The position numbers and the translations under genes are program-made. A DNA stretch of 64,000 bases from Helochares maculicollis (Eukaryota; Arthropoda; Insecta; Coleoptera; Hydrophilidae), in assembly GCA_033557835.1 (NCBI GenBank), contig JAWQRO010000013.1, forward strand, positions 27,963 to 91,962. The letters run 5' to 3'. This document shows, piece by piece, positions 35,020 to 49,093 of this stretch. The notes under the pieces were generated by a model. It made no database searches. It saw only the letters and a program-made list of their open reading frames with translations, and was not told where the DNA came from. Position 1 is the first letter of the stretch, and each line of letters begins with the position of its first letter.

Positions 35020-37683
35020 TTATAAATTACAATTATGAGGCCACCTAGGAAATGGTATACAATCTTTAATACTATTTACACCTAAAATAAATTGTAGGTA
35101 TCGTTCGAAGCCTAATCCAAATCCGGCAGTTGGCGCTCCTCCAAATTTACGTAAGTCTAAATACCACCCTAGGCTGTCACTGGGTAATTTTTCTTTCAGT
35201 TTATTGTAGTCATTTTCACGCAGGCTACCTCCTGCGATTTCACCTACAGATGGGGCAAGGAGATCCAAAGCAGCCACCTGAAATTAAAAGAAAATGATCC
35301 TGCTAGATTTAATTTCAGCTAGTTAACAATTTCTTTATGTAATTTCACTGCAGTTCATGGTTACCCTAAGATAACATGATGTATATTGAAAGTACAATAA
35401 GTAAAATAATAACCAAGTATGAAATAATAATTTTAAGCAGATATTGGAATGCTTACCTTAGTTGGATCCTCTTTGCATTCTCTCATATAGAAAGGTTTTA
35501 GTTCCTTAGGCCAATTTATCACAAAAGTAGGAACATTACCACAGTACTCGACTAGAAACAATTCATGTTCTTTAGAAAATCCCTCCTTATCATCAAACCC
35601 CTTTTTAAAGCGATTCTTATGTTTAACTAAAATTCCGAGAGCTTCTTCATAGGTAACAATAGGAAATTTTTTACTAGTCCATGACAAATCTACATTAGGT
35701 GCACCTGAAACAGGTTGATGCAGACTGAAATTTGGTATATCCAGATTAGGTGCTGCTTGAACTCTTTGTGTAACGCTCTTGACCAATTTTTCAATAGTCT
35801 CTATGAGCTGATTTATATTATCAATGAAAGCCTCCTCAACCTCTAACATATAAAACTCGGATAAATGCAACCGTGATCTGGAATTTTCAGCTCGGAAAGT
35901 AGGTCCAAAAGTATATACCTTACTTAAGCTCTGTGCTGCCGATTCCAAATGCAACTGCCCCGAGACTGTCAAAAATACTTTTTTGTCAAAGTAAACTTCT
36001 TCAAGGGACAAGTTTGGTTTCTCCATTGCTTTTAACATTTCCTTGTTCTCTGGAACGACAGCAAAAATTTCACCAGCGCCCTCACAATCGTTGGATGTTA
36101 AAATTGGAGTATTTACATTAATAAAACCCTCCGAATTTAAATATTCATGAATTGCTAAATTCGCCGAGTGTCGTGCTCGTAGAAGCGATGAAAATTTATT
36201 AGTTTTGGGGCGTAAATGCAAGTATTGCCGAATATATTCTGGCGGGTAGGTCTTTTTTGGTAAAAATGGAAAGCCATCTGCTACGTTACAGTGTCCACAG
36301 ACATCTACATTTTCAGCTGTTAGTTCCAAGTCACCTTTTGGGGTAGTATTTAAAACCCCACTGGCTACTACAGAAGCTTCTGCAGCAAGTGTTTCTGGTT
36401 TTAAGTTGCTTGGGATGATGACCTGCAATCTCTTGCTACAAGATCCATCGCTGATGTCGAAGAAAGTGTTTTCTTTCATTTTGCGTAATGATTTGACCCA
36501 TCCCTGTAACAGTGATTATGCAAACTGTTTCTTATTAACAAGAAAAACATTTCAATATCGAGAATTTCAAATTGCTACACACCATTACTGGTAATAAAAG
36601 TGTTTAGTTGATTTCGGTGTCAAAAAATAAAATTCTAGATTTATCATTTAAGCTATTTCAAAATCTTTTTGATCTATCTTTAAATGTTTTAGATACATAA
36701 TGTAGCTACTTCAAATATCTGTATTTATAAGTTTGATTAGTACAGGCAGTTTCATAACAATTGAATAATAATTCAACTGCTTTGAGTTTTTTATTATAAG
36801 GGCGAAAGTTTATGACTGAAATGGGGAAATATTTATTTAAAATGACTTCTGAAGGTTTAAATGAACAGTTAATCGATAGGTATACATTTTTTCAAATAAT
36901 GAAACAATATACGGTATAGATTTGCATTAAATACAAATAAAAACAAAGAATATTTAATAGCATAAATTAACAACACAGTGTTTCTACGAGGACATATAAG
37001 TTGCTCTATTTAAGCTGTGGCTGCTGAAAAGCATTCATTAATGGAATTGAAAATTTTGGCATACAAACAGTTTTTGATTGTATTGGTTTAGGTTGCATGA
37101 CTTCCTTAAAGATTCCACAAAGAGAACTTTGATCATGGTACAGAAAATAGTAACAGCAATCAGTGAATTTCTATTGTTTATCACATAAGTATAAAAACTA
37201 TTTTTTGGGGTAATTATATTTAAAACAGTGCTGAGAGGAGATCATTAATCTTGACTCCAACATAAGTGCTGCGTTCTTACAATAAATACAAGACGTTAAA
37301 TACTTTTATACGTTTATATTTGAAATTGCATATTGATAAACTGCATATTAAATTAAAACCGTGTAATAACTTTGATGATATATGTTATGTAGTTTTAGTT
37401 GAAAATATAAAATTTCAGTTTAATTGCATGTAAGATTTTCCAATTACACAAGTTCGTTGACTTTTTTTTCTGCATAGGAATGTATTATGAAATATCTAGT
37501 GGATACACTTCAGATTTTGTTAACTAACTCACTATTTATAACAATAATTTCACAAACCTGTATCCTAACTTTATCCCCTTTCTTATTACTCTTAAAAACG
37601 TTTGATATACTTGAAACCCCTGCTTGCGTGCTAAATTGGAATTTAGCTAGTCGTTGTGCTGTGTACAGAGTAGTACTTAACAT
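35020..37683 (-). CDS. Asparaginyl-tRNA synthetase, mitochondrial
   Basis: Minus-strand exons 37558..37683, 35457..36503 and 35020..35277, all joined in phase 0, give 476 residues, almost the length of human NARS2. The start at 37683 gives a basic, acid-free N-terminus (MLSTTLYTAQRLAKFQFSTQ) typical of a mitochondrial targeting peptide. The OB-fold tRNA-binding domain begins at VRIQGWVKSLRK (about 39-50). Class II catalytic motifs follow: motif 2 FRAE (245-248) after FGPT, and motif 3 GFGLGFER (443-450) near the end. PILTSNDCEGAGEIF is the usual AsnRS active-site block. It charges mitochondrial tRNA-Asn. It shares a 420-base divergent promoter with TFIP11. The only doubt is a possible longer N-terminus from an in-frame ATG at 37836. 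Confidence 0.95.
36504..37557 (-). other. NARS2 intron 1, nothing recognised
   Basis: About 1 kb, AT-rich, without repeats or coding features that I recognise. Confidence 0.7.
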
Positions 37684-38103
37684 TATTAAATATTTATTTT
37701 TTAATTCTTTGCATTGAAGTACGCAAGTTAGGTTATGTATTAAGAAACCAGTTGAGGTTATGTTGCTCTTCTGAATACTTAAATAGCTAGAAAAGCATAT
37801 ACTATATACTAGCTGTATAGAAAATCTTTGCAACAAATTACTATTTCGGTCTCTCTCATGCTCATGGACAGAATTGGCTCATTTCGATATAGATATGAAA
37901 ACAAGCTCTTCGCCATCTGCCTCAGATGAGTATCTGATTGGCTAATGAGTGCTTAAGGGTTAGTACGTAAAACATGCCGTTAGGTGGCGTGACATAAAAC
38001 GCACAGAAAACGCACTTAACCTAAAAAATCGTTAATCGTCGAAGGCAAAAATCGAAGTGAATTTCGGTAAATAGGCCAAGAAAAGAAGCGAAATCAGTCC
38101 AAA
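37684..38103. promoter_or_regulatory. Divergent promoter of NARS2 and TFIP11
   Basis: 420 bases between start codons pointing apart. It contains an inverted CCAAT box (ATTGG at 37937-37941) and TAGGTGGCGT at 37981-37990, whose GGTGGCG core recurs in the SR/AMPK beta promoter as CGCCACC. No TATA box at an obvious place. Confidence 0.55.
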
Positions 38104-41100
38104 ATGTCCGAAGATGAGGTAGAGAAATTTGAAATTACTGATTACGATCTCGAAAATGAGTTTAGCATGTACAAAAATCGTCGTGGCCCTACAAAACATC
38201 AACAGATTTATGGTAGCTTTAATTTTTTATAAATCTTTACATAAATAAATGAGAGGTTTCTTTGGAACTTGGGGGGCGATTACACGAAATTGAGGGGCAC
38301 ATATTCACTATGTACATTAGAGTGCGTTTATGTACTATTTGATACATACTACGTTTGTTTTCAACATAACATTTACTACATTAGCATCATTTTTCTTCAG
38401 CTGCTATGTTGTAGCTGTTGCTCTTCTGCACTTACGATGTACCATAAATAAGTCAACAACCTATGGTCTGAGGTTTTATCCAATATTAGCTTAAAAATAT
38501 GATTTTATCCCCTCCTTTTATGCACAACAATGTTTTATTGTTTGTTTCTATGTAGACAAATTTTACATTTTATTCTTACCTTCAGTATAGATACAGACAG
38601 GGTTATTAAAAAATATTTCCAAGTTAGTTTATAAAATGCATGTATTAATTATTAACAAGCGTATTAGTACACATAATAAAATTATAGATAGCATCACTCT
38701 ACAAATTCCAAAATATATAAAGAATATTCATCATGTTGATGAGATATTTATAGCAAACTTAATGTTTTTGTACTGCGATTTTTGTATTCGCATACATTGT
38801 AAGATGTAACAGTTATATAATAATATTTACTCTTAATTCCTAAAACAAGTGTACCATTGTACTATAACGTGCTTGGATTACAGAAAAAATTATTTAAACA
38901 AGTTTTAAAATGCTTATTTATGGCTCATTGCTTTTGTTACATAATAAAATTGTAATGTATAGTAATTATGGCTTAATCTGGTGCTGCAAAACTTAAAACT
39001 ATGCTGCAGCTTGGATTTGTATAGAATCAATATAATATTACTCATATTTTTAGGTATATGGGCGGATGAAAGTGGGGATGAACAGGAAGAGAGGCCGTCG
39101 TTCCGGGCTAAAAAGACGCCTAAAAGCTATACAGCACCTATTGGGTTTGTAGCAGGCGGTGTGCAGCAGGCTGGGAAAAAAGATAAAAAAGATGATGGAA
39201 AGGTGGAAGAATCAGACGAATCTGATGACGAAAGACCTTCGACATCATTCAAGCAGAAGAATAGTTCCAGTGATTCCGAAGGCGAATCTTTTCCAAGAGC
39301 TGGTAAGAAACTTATTTATAGATACTTTATTTAAGTTTTAATTCTCATTATTCTCATCTAGCTTTTTATGAATATTATTGCTACTTTATTTTCCATTTAT
39401 ATACTGTCACGCATTATACTGAATCTAAATTATAGTGAATGTGATTCTGATTTTTTCTAAATATAGTATTAATTCCACTATATATTATAGATAAATATTT
39501 TTACTCATACATGAAATTTAGATTTTTCTATGATTAATTACTTGAGTAGCATGATAGTTGTTTTACAATATTTACAATATTTTTTCTTTTAGGATTTGGA
39601 TCCTCGAAGTCTCATAGTCAATCTACAGTGACTGAAATAACAGGAGATATAGCAGGGTTAAGAAAAAAGAGGCAACCAGTAAATACTTCACTCATAAATC
39701 AAGGGATGGGTAATTGGGAGAAGCATACAAAGGGTATTGGAGCTAAATTGTTGCTTCAAATGGGCTTCCAACCTGGCAGGGGCCTGGGGAAGGATTTACA
39801 AGGCATATCTGCTCCCGTGGAAGCTCATTTAAGGAAGGGGCGAGGTGCTATAGGAGCTTATGGGCCAGAAAAAGCAGCAAGCATCCCTAAATTGAAGGTA
39901 TGTCTCAAGTGATTTTATATTTTAAATAATCTTAAGTATTTTGTGTTCAGTTATTGTAAGTGTTGTCAAGAAGGAGATTATATGAAATAGCAACAATTAT
40001 ATCTATGAAATAGAGGGACATGTATTTTTATCAATAATTATAAATCAACAACCAGTCATCCTGTAAAATGAACAACAACATAATTAATGACTCAATAGGC
40101 CTACAAGAACTTGCAGAGAATTTTGAATCACATTATTTATAGTAGTGACTGTTTCACACAGTAGGGGTATGGTTACAACTGAATTTGCCTGTGAAAATAT
40201 CCAACTATCTTGTTTTACCTGATGAAATTCTCAAACATGACACTTTTTCAGGATAAACAACTCTCAATTAAAGATGAAGACAGTGACAGCAAACAAGAAT
40301 CTAAATGGAAGAAAGAAACCACAACCAAGAACAAATCTAGATATTATTACAGAAGTGTAGACGACGTTATTGAAAAAGGTAAACGTCCTGGAGCATTCAA
40401 AAGTACTGGACCTTTAAGGTAACATACAAAACATACTAACAATTATCCGAATTTAAAATTGCCTAAGTTTACCTGAATAATGTAAAAGCTAAATAAATTC
40501 AAACACACAAACATCAGAACACATGAAAAATTGATTTGTAGGTATAGATGAAAATTTAAAAATATATTGCACGGAAATTAAAAAAGAAATGAACGTAAAT
40601 AAAAAAGTAGATTATCGAAATTAACTCTGAATGTGACAACAAAAAAGTTTGGCAACAAAAACATTCTTTTTGTCTATTTGTACAATTGAAGTATTAATAC
40701 ATAACTTTTCGATAACCAGTTTTTAAACCTGTTTGCAAATTTGGTAATACTGTTTTATATTTACAGTGAGCTTACAAAAGTGAAAGTCATTGACATGACA
40801 GGTCCTCAGCAGCGAGTCTTAAGCGGGTACCATGCCTTAAGTGGCTTGAAAGCGCCCCCTGGAGTCGAACACTTTGAAGACATTGTCCATAAAAAATGCT
40901 CGAATTTCGCCCTGCCGGAAATTCAACACAACTTAGATTTATTGGTAGACATGTGCGAGCAAGATATAATCAGAATCGACAGAAGTACTCGCTACAACCA
41001 AGATCGGATTGTTGCTTTGCAGCAAGAGGAAGTCGCTTTACGAAAAACCATTGACAAAGAATTGGATTATGTACAGAACTTAAATTTCGTTGTGCAAACG

Positions 41101-42933
41101 GTGGAGAAACTTGCCGATCATTCGCAGGGGCTATCTCTGGGACAAGTGGCGCAAATTTTCAAAGACCTGCAGAAAAATCATTTCGAAGAGTATTGCCAAT
41201 ATGAGTTGAGCGAGTTGGCACCTGGCTTAGTTGGGCCTTTGATCACGTCGGCTTTGGCAAGTTGGCAGCCCTTGGTCGCTCCAAACCAATACATGGAGAT
41301 TTTTCAGCAGTGGAAAGACATTTTAGAGCTGCAGAAGCTGGCGCAACAACGAGGGATCTTAGAAGGTAATAATATGGGAATTCTCCCATATGATAGCCTC
41401 GTTTGGCATAATTGGGTGCCTGTGTTGAAAACTTGCATTAGGTAAGTTCCCGTTTCATCCTTTGCTACAAAAAACAAGATTCTTGAAAATTTTGCGCTTT
41501 AAACCATTTTTAAAAATATTGTTGGGTAAGAAATTTGAGTTACGTTACAAATAAAATTTGGTTAGAAACCATTTAAGCAATAAAAATAACAGCTAAAATG
41601 ATTACAATAGTGTTTTTCTTTTGATAGGGCTAGATTTTTATTGTATCTTTATTTTTAGTGAATGGAATCCAAGAGATTGTGACCCAGTGATCAACGTTCT
41701 AGAAACGTGGTCCCCTCTGTTGCCTGTTTGGATATTGGATAATGTATTGGATCAATTGGTGATGCCGAAGATAATGGCTGAAGTAAATAATTGGAATCCT
41801 TTGACTGATACGATTCCTATTCACATCTGGATTCACCCGTGGATCCCGCTTTTAGATACCAGACTACAAGTGAAAATATACCCGATAATTCAAGAGAAAT
41901 TAGGCACAGCTTTGACCAACTGGCATCCTTCAGACAGATCAGCAAAGCTAATGCTAAAACCTTGGCAGAGGGCGTTGCCGGAAGGCTCTTTCGTTGCATT
42001 TCTAGTGAAGCACATTGTTCCGAAACTGCAGATGTGTATGCAGAATTTGGTTATTAATCCACACCAGCAACATTTAGGTGAGTAAAAACCTTATAATTCT
42101 TCCTAAGAATCAGAATGGAATTGGCCAATTAAATATAATGTATGTAAACAAATCTTTTAGTTAACAATTTTTTGTAAAAAGTTGTTGATTCACAATATTA
42201 TTTCATCAACTTGGATTTTCTGCCATTTTAGATGCTTGGCATTGGGTGATGGATTGGAACGATATGTTATCAATAGGTAACCTCACTTTGATTTTGGATA
42301 AATTTTTCTTTCCACGTTGGCTTCAAACTTTGGCTATGTGGCTGAACCACAATCCAGATTACTCTCAAGTCACTGAATGGTACCAAGGATGGAAAAGAAT
42401 GATTTCCGAGCCTCTTTTGGCACAACCTACCATAAAAGAAAATTTCCACAAGGCTTTGGAAATGATGAACAGAGCCGTGACGACTGGCCAGCAGCCTGGT
42501 GCTAAAGAATCTGTAATATATTTAACCAACATAGAGACGAATCAACCACCTCCACCTCCTGCACCTAGAATTGATGTAAGTTTGATAATTTATCAATAAT
42601 TTTTGAATTTAACTTTTCTTAAATGTGTTAATTTTCATTTAAAATTGGGCAATACTAATGTGTTTTTTTAATGTTATATTTTAGAGCCTTGCAGAAGCAG
42701 TAAGGACAGCTACAAAAATTCCACAGGGTTTCAAGGACCTTATCTCAAAGAAATGCGAGGAAAAAGGCATTTTATTTGTACCTATTCCAAATAAATACCA
42801 CGAGGCAAAGCAAGTGTACAGGTTGGGGTCTAATGGGGTTCAGTGTTATATAGACAGAAATGTAGTGTTTTATACTCAAAATAATTCAACATGGCTTCCG
42901 ACCTCTTTGAATCGACTATTAGATATGGCGTAG
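38104..42933 (+). CDS. Tuftelin-interacting protein 11 / Sip1, spliceosome disassembly factor
   Basis: Eight exons join in frame to 838 residues (human TFIP11 has 837): 38104..38212, 39054..39302, 39593..39897, 40252..40418, 40767..41441, 41659..42077, 42232..42575 and 42685..42933. The N-terminal TIP domain (EKFEITDYDLENEF, GIWAD) is followed by an acidic Ser/Asp region, a G-patch (about 165-210; TKGIGAKLLLQMGFQPGRGL) and the large GCFD domain (about 330-690). The C-terminal part has NKYHEAKQVYR and ends LLDMA. In yeast the orthologue Ntr1 uses its G-patch to activate the helicase Prp43 (DHX15) and release spent spliceosomes; the same nuclear role is known for animal TFIP11. The small first exon and its phase-1 junction (G|GT ATA TGG) are well supported by conservation. 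Confidence 0.96.
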
Positions 42934-43345
42934 AATGTTCATAGGTTAAGTTTTTAAATTGTGTAATTAAACAGAAATGATTATTAATATTAGTTTTACT
43001 GTTTATTTCGTTTCCTCACATATGCAATTTTAAAAAGTATTACCTCTAAAAATTATGGTACGGTCTGTTTACCATAAAAATGCTGTGATAACCATTGAAA
43101 GTGAGAACTGAAGGAAAATAATAACATTTTAAAGGCTTTTAATTCAGCAGTAGTGTATAAACAATAAGAATAATTAAAATACATACATTTATAATAAATT
43201 ACTACAATCATAGGTGATATAAGCATCCAATTTAATTTTTAATAATAATAATAGTAACCTATGAAAATTGGAATAGCTTCACTAGATACTTCAATTATGC
43301 TAAAATGTATTAATTGGATTAAAATCTTGACTAAGTTTGTATTCA
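42934..43345. other. Convergent 3' ends of TFIP11 and Rab escort protein
   Basis: 412 bases between stop codons. The clearest plus-strand poly(A) signal is at 43193-43198, and a minus-strand one (TTTATT on plus) is at 43002-43007. If both are used, the two 3' UTRs overlap by about 190 bases. Confidence 0.5.
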
Positions 43346-46300
43346 TTAAGTCTCTGTTTTATCACATTGTTGCTTGGGCTCAGATTCAGCCTGCTCTTTT
43401 ACTGTATTATCATCTAAGTGTTCACAAGGATTATTTACATTTTCATCGCCATCATCAGGATTGTCATCTTCTTCCCCAATTATTATCTCTTCTGGATCAG
43501 GAGCACGTGGGAGAAAATCTGCATCCGGATAAATTGTGTGGAAAATGTCTTTGGCCTAGAAAAAATGTTTTGTAGAAAATCCATGCAAATTTATTTGACT
43601 ACTACTAAATTCAGACTAAATGAAATAATGAAAAATGTTTGAGTATCAAAAAATATTTTGTGGAAATATGGTAAGAGTAAAGAACTAAAAAGGGCATAAA
43701 ATAAATAAAGAATAATTATATTGTAAGAATGTAATAGAAGTACACAGAGAAACAGTTACCGTTTTAATAGATTTATCAAAATCTAAATCCATATCGGCCC
43801 CTGGGCAGACGAACATGTTTTGGGGAATGTCCTTGCCCAAATTATTGATTTCGGAAGTCGGAACTTCTGGAGCTGAAAAATAGAATGACCACAGCACTCT
43901 CGGTCTTGTATCATCTCCAGCTTCAGTTCCGCTATGGCAAAATAATTTTTCAACGCAATTTTGGAAGTCCTCCTTGGGTGATTTTGATTTTCTCGAGAAC
44001 ATGTGGACTAGATGTGTATTTTTTGGGCAAGTCCCTGTGAGAGTGCCCATCTCTATGACAATGCAAGCATTTTGACTTCCCTCTGGTGGCATTAGCAGCA
44101 ATGTTAAATGCTCCTTCTCGCTTTCCATTATCGACCGATCAGTTAAAAACACAGCCCTGGAAATATAATCTTTCCTAACCGATTCCACATACTTTCTTGG
44201 GATTTTGTCCACTCCAATCACAAGTTGCTTACATGTAATTTTTTGCTTCCTGCAAGTAATACCTTCGCAAATATTCTCTTCGCCCAAAATAATCGATAGA
44301 TTTGGTTGATGCAAGGCATAAATCCCACCGAAGACTGCGCTTAACCTACAAAATGCTTGTGGAATCTCTCCACTGCCATACATAGAATATAAAAATGGAG
44401 TTTTTCCGAAACGACCCAAGCTGTCTAAAAATCGCTTGGTGTTTTCTATTCCGGTTAAGCAGGGAGTTTTATCGTCACACATCGCTATGGCATAAAGAAC
44501 ATAGTGCATTAAATTTTGGGTTAGCTTCCGATCTTTTAAAAAGTCTTTAAAAGTTTTATTTTCATGGCCTTGCAGTTCTTTCATGTCCCCGTCCATGCAA
44601 GCCATAAATAGCTTCATAAGCATGCGTTTTTCGATAACTGTTACTTTATCGTTTGAAAAGACGTCTGATCTAGAACACGGGACCAACTCCAGTTGGCCTT
44701 TAAGCCACGTGAGCACTCTGCTGCAGCTTCTAAACTCACAATACCGGGCTATGTTCGATGAGATCATTAATTCTACAAAGTCCCCTCGAGCATAATGAAG
44801 TTTTGGAGCTAAATCTATGTTGAATTTCCTGGAGTCTTTCAAGAGAGACTCTTGAGAGAAGTTAGGCTCACTGTCGCTCATAGATTTATCTTGTGTTTCA
44901 CATTTATCTTGCATCTCACATTTTTCAGTTTGGTTTTCTGGTTGGACTTCAAACTTTTCCACAGTAGTCCCCAACTTTTCTGTCTCAGTTTGTTGAGGTT
45001 CCACAATTTTAGATTGATTTGCATCACCTTCAACAGCCTGTGTAGTAGGTGGTTGTTCAGATGTCGATATTCTATGAGGAATTATAGACATTAATTTATA
45101 GAAGAAAATCAAAAGAGATTCAAAACTTACTGAGGAACATGCCATTCCTGAAGTAAGTCACCCAAGTTAAATAAATTATTTCCTATCGGTAGAAATGTTT
45201 CCTTTGTTTCTGACTTTACACTATTCGTATCTTCTACGGTACTTTCAGTACTGTTCGAATTTTCTTTTGAACCATGGCATAACATATTAATTTGTTCAAG
45301 GTTGAAGGAAGCTGAGTGGCCACCATAAAATTCATTGCTTAAAATAAAATTATTACATTTAGCTCAGATGACAATTTTGGTGACGATAATAAACTAAACG
45401 TACTTATCAATATGTAAGACCTGTTTTCCCACTCGACTAGCAGCTGCAGATATGATCGATTCGACTATTCCTATATTAAAAGAAATAATAGTAAATTATA
45501 TGTCCGGTATTTTGAATTAAACGTAAACTATATTGAAGTATTATTAATGTCAGGTAGTGATTAAGACATGTGGCCAACAAAAACTTGGATTATTTAGAAT
45601 AAATGATCTAATATTGAATATTTCTACTCAATAATCCTATAGATCCAATAAGCAATATTTTTATGGTTTATATGTCTATCAATAATTTTTTAGTGTCTTA
45701 GGGAAGATTCTCTGCATGTATTATTTCGTAGTTTACAGGAAATATAATACCATCGCAAGAATTAAAAAATTGAGCTATATTTTCAATAAGATATCAATTT
45801 TCCTTAAGAGTTTAATCGGTGATCTAATGAGTGTACCTGAATGCATATGACGAAATCAATAAAACTGGACAAAATTTCTGATTTTATCTTGTAAATTCGT
45901 CACTTACGGGAAATAGCAAATAACCATACGATATTTCTGTTGACGTCAGCAAAATAAGCTGTTGTCATGAATTTAATGGATATACTAAGAGTACTATATA
46001 CTTTAGAGTTTTTGGCTTTTTTAACAACATATAAGTTTATTTCTATGAAAACGTATTTTTTTTTATTAAAATATTTTCTATTGTTAGCTGTGACTTTCCC
46101 CTATTTTTTGGCAAATTTATGGATTTCGTAAAAAAATAGTTCGTATTTTAATGTGATCTATTCTTACAGGTATTTTTTGATTTCTTTGAGATATTTGAAG
46201 TGCTATCAAAGAGTTATTTTCATTTATCGGAGCATGTACTAATCTGATGGGGAACAATTTGGTGCATAGGGAGCATGTGGTAGAATTTCCTAATAATCCC

Positions 46301-49093
46301 ACAATTTGCCCCGCATTTTTCATTCTCTTATTACTATACGAACTATAGTAAAGGGATGGTATTGGGATCATGAAACATTCAAGAGTCAAAGTCAGGCGTC
46401 AGAATCTGGTCGGCGGCATTTTACTTTTTTTTATTACAACTAATTTTAAATCCTATTTTTGATTCCGATGACAATAAAATAAATTTGAAAAATTAAGTGG
46501 ATTAAGAAAATTTGACGTACGCCGACTGAGAATTTACTAATTCTAAGCATGAACATGGAATCTTCACATTAAGTATTTTTCTTCTTCTTCTATTGCATCT
46601 TCCCTGCAAATGCTGCTTTGTTGGGACGAAATATTGTTTATGCTTTCTCGAATAATGATATATTAACTTTTAATGTGGAATTTAAACACTTTAAAACGTC
46701 CTAAGTGTCATTGTAAAAAATATTGAGCACAAAGGTTACACTATCTCTTAGAAAATCGGAAAAATTAAGTTATATTTCCTGAGGGCACACTTTAAAATGA
46801 AGAATTGTAATAAGTTGTTTCATGTGTTTACTATGTTTCACAACACTATTTTTAAGCCTGGTTTCCTTGGTGCCTCACCATGACTTGATGAATGGGCAAA
46901 CAAATCTTGAGTATGAAAAACTTATTTGACTCTTGATTATAAATGAATTAAATAGTTTGATCTTTTCTATACAAACTAGAGACAAAAATTTAGGTGCATT
47001 CAATATTTACTAATGAGCTGTGGCCACATAAACTTATCTCTTAAGCTTCCACATTTCACTATAACTAATCTATTTCTACAGACTCTGTATCATCATATTT
47101 TAAATATTTTTGTGATGTTCAAAATGATTTGTACTTTTTTTATCTTAAAAAATATTGTCTGTGGATAATTATTTTTTCCATACAATAATGTATTCTATAG
47201 ATTTAGAATAAACATAGTAAAAGTACACTAAGTAATTATATGTTCTTGCTAAAATTTAAGGATAATTTTTCAGTTCAGCTGCCCGAGTACAATTGTTTTT
47301 TACTTTATGCATATTCTGTTAATTTTTTTTTGGTATCATTAGTTATTGAATTGAACTTTTTGATTTTACTGAACTGTTTTGCTGATTAGTTGTCATTTTT
47401 GAGAACTTTTATAACTGTAAAAATGCCTATCATGAAAGTATATTCTGCGGAAAATGATTAAATTTGTGCTTACAATTTATCCGACATAAAAAGTGATAAT
47501 GAATATTAAGACAAATGTTTGTGGTTTGTTTTGGTTTTTTGCACGCACAAATAAAAGCAAATAATCCAAAGTTAATTTTTCAGTGCATTTGATTATTTGT
47601 TTGTTATGATAGAAGAGTAAAGTAAGTTGTATAATGAACAAAACAAATATAAATATCAGCTTTTGTCTAAGTTTAAGAAAATATCTGCTAATACAGAGAT
47701 AACATGAACAAGTGTACATTTTTGATGAGCTATACAAATAAAGACACCTAGAAAGATTAATAATCAAATAAACCTTTGGAAGAATTGTCTATTTTTTTAC
47801 AGTTATGAGTACAAATCAGTTTATGCAAATCTCATAGATGTCGCATTTTAGTGATAGTACATTTAAATTCCACCCGGCTTTATAAAATCAAATCAATACT
47901 TCTTTAAAAAGTCAACAGATTTATGTACTGCATTGATTATAACTCTGAAAATCCCAAAAAGTATGACTTAATTGTTAGGATGCCTTCTGAGAGTTAAATT
48001 ACTTACATAATGAATGTTTAAACATTCTTGGATAAAGGAAAGACCAAAGAAACAGTTAATTTACTTTGTTAGATCCTTGCTTAGATGTTTCGCATGGTTT
48101 ATATCAAGATAATATCTGTTAGCTTGCATGTGGTAGAATGCCTTTTTATAAAGAATGATTTTGTGTAACTAGTTTTCCAAATTAAAATCTTACTTAAGAA
48201 TTGACATCACATTGAAAAAGTTAACAACGGAGGAAACTGCATAGTGGGGAAAATATTATTAAAATTCATTTGAAATTCACAATTCATGATGCCAGCATGA
48301 TAGTTGTCAATAAAAAGACTAAAGATGAAGCATATACTAATCTAAATTGCATTCACAGATCTAACAAATATATAAAAGGGGTAAACGAACTCATAGTGCA
48401 GCATTATGAGAAAAAATGGAGAAGGATTTTGTTTCCATTCAATTGTATTCTCTTCAATTCGTAAGTAATTTTCATCTTTAAGTTAAATGATTATCGACTA
48501 ACAAGTGAGTTATTCTGATAACCAGATTATATGTAAGAATATTAAGATACAACTAAGAAGAACTGAAAAAATGGATACAGTACGTATATTATTAGTAGCA
48601 CTTGTGCTATAAGCTTAAACAAAATATTTTATTTTAACAAGCCCTGTCACATTTTCTCCAACATTTTTCTCTATTTGTGTGTATGCAGCATATACCTATT
48701 AAGTTATAAGTACAAATTAACAAATTTATAGTTTTACATACAAATCGTTAAATTCAATATACATTTTTCTGAACAGTTGTGAAATATAATTGTTGTATTT
48801 TTAGATGAAGTGTTCTTTTTAGCAGACCTCTTTTTAAATTTTCATTAACTTAGAAGAATGTCCCATGGTCGAAAAAATAATCAAAACAATCATTGAAAAT
48901 AGTCCAAAAATGGATGTTTGTTTAAATAAAATGTAGTACTTCTCAGATTTAATAGCAAATATTACTTTTAAGTTGTTAGTTATCAACAGGCGTTTTAGTA
49001 ATAATAATATTGATAATACATGGGGAAAACAAAAGAAAAATAACCTGTTCCTATGATGATCAAATCGAATTCAGTCGGGAGATCACAATCCAT
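43346..49093 (-). CDS. Rab escort protein (REP, CHM family)
   Basis: Minus-strand exons 49045..49093, 45404..45470, 45131..45337, 43760..45071 and 43346..43555 join in frame to 614 residues. The tiny first exon encodes MDCDLPTEFDLIIIGT; with exon 2 it forms the dinucleotide-fold motif LIIIGTGIVESIISAAASR (about 11-29), and exon 3 adds DNNEFYGG (38-45). RKFNIDLAPKLHYARG (about 189) and the conserved block SMYGSGEIPQAFCRLSAVFG (337 onward) are GDI/REP signatures. The acidic Gln/Glu-rich insert (about 110-185) and a C-terminal PDADFLPRAPDPEE block separate it from RabGDI. It presents newly made Rab GTPases to geranylgeranyl transferase II and delivers them to membranes. The first intron is 3.6 kb. 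A mariner copy lies 350 bases upstream of the start codon. Confidence 0.94.
45471..49044 (-). other. First intron of the Rab escort gene
   Basis: 3.6 kb of AT-rich DNA. It contains one copy of the TTACTATACGAA repeat near 46330. Otherwise no gene, RNA or transposon is recognised; small frames at 47477-47767 and 48270-48464 show no family features. Confidence 0.65.
46320..46410 (+). repeat. Second copy of the TTACTATACGAA dispersed repeat
   Basis: ATTACTATACGAACTATAGT at 46330, followed by aaaggga.ggta, matches the block at 22251 except for one palindrome base. The similarity fades after about 40 bases. It lies in the first intron of the Rab escort gene. Confidence 0.55.

Noticed and set aside
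41839..42057. Plus-strand ORF in another frame of TFIP11 exon 6
   Set aside because: Shadow frame of a conserved coding exon.
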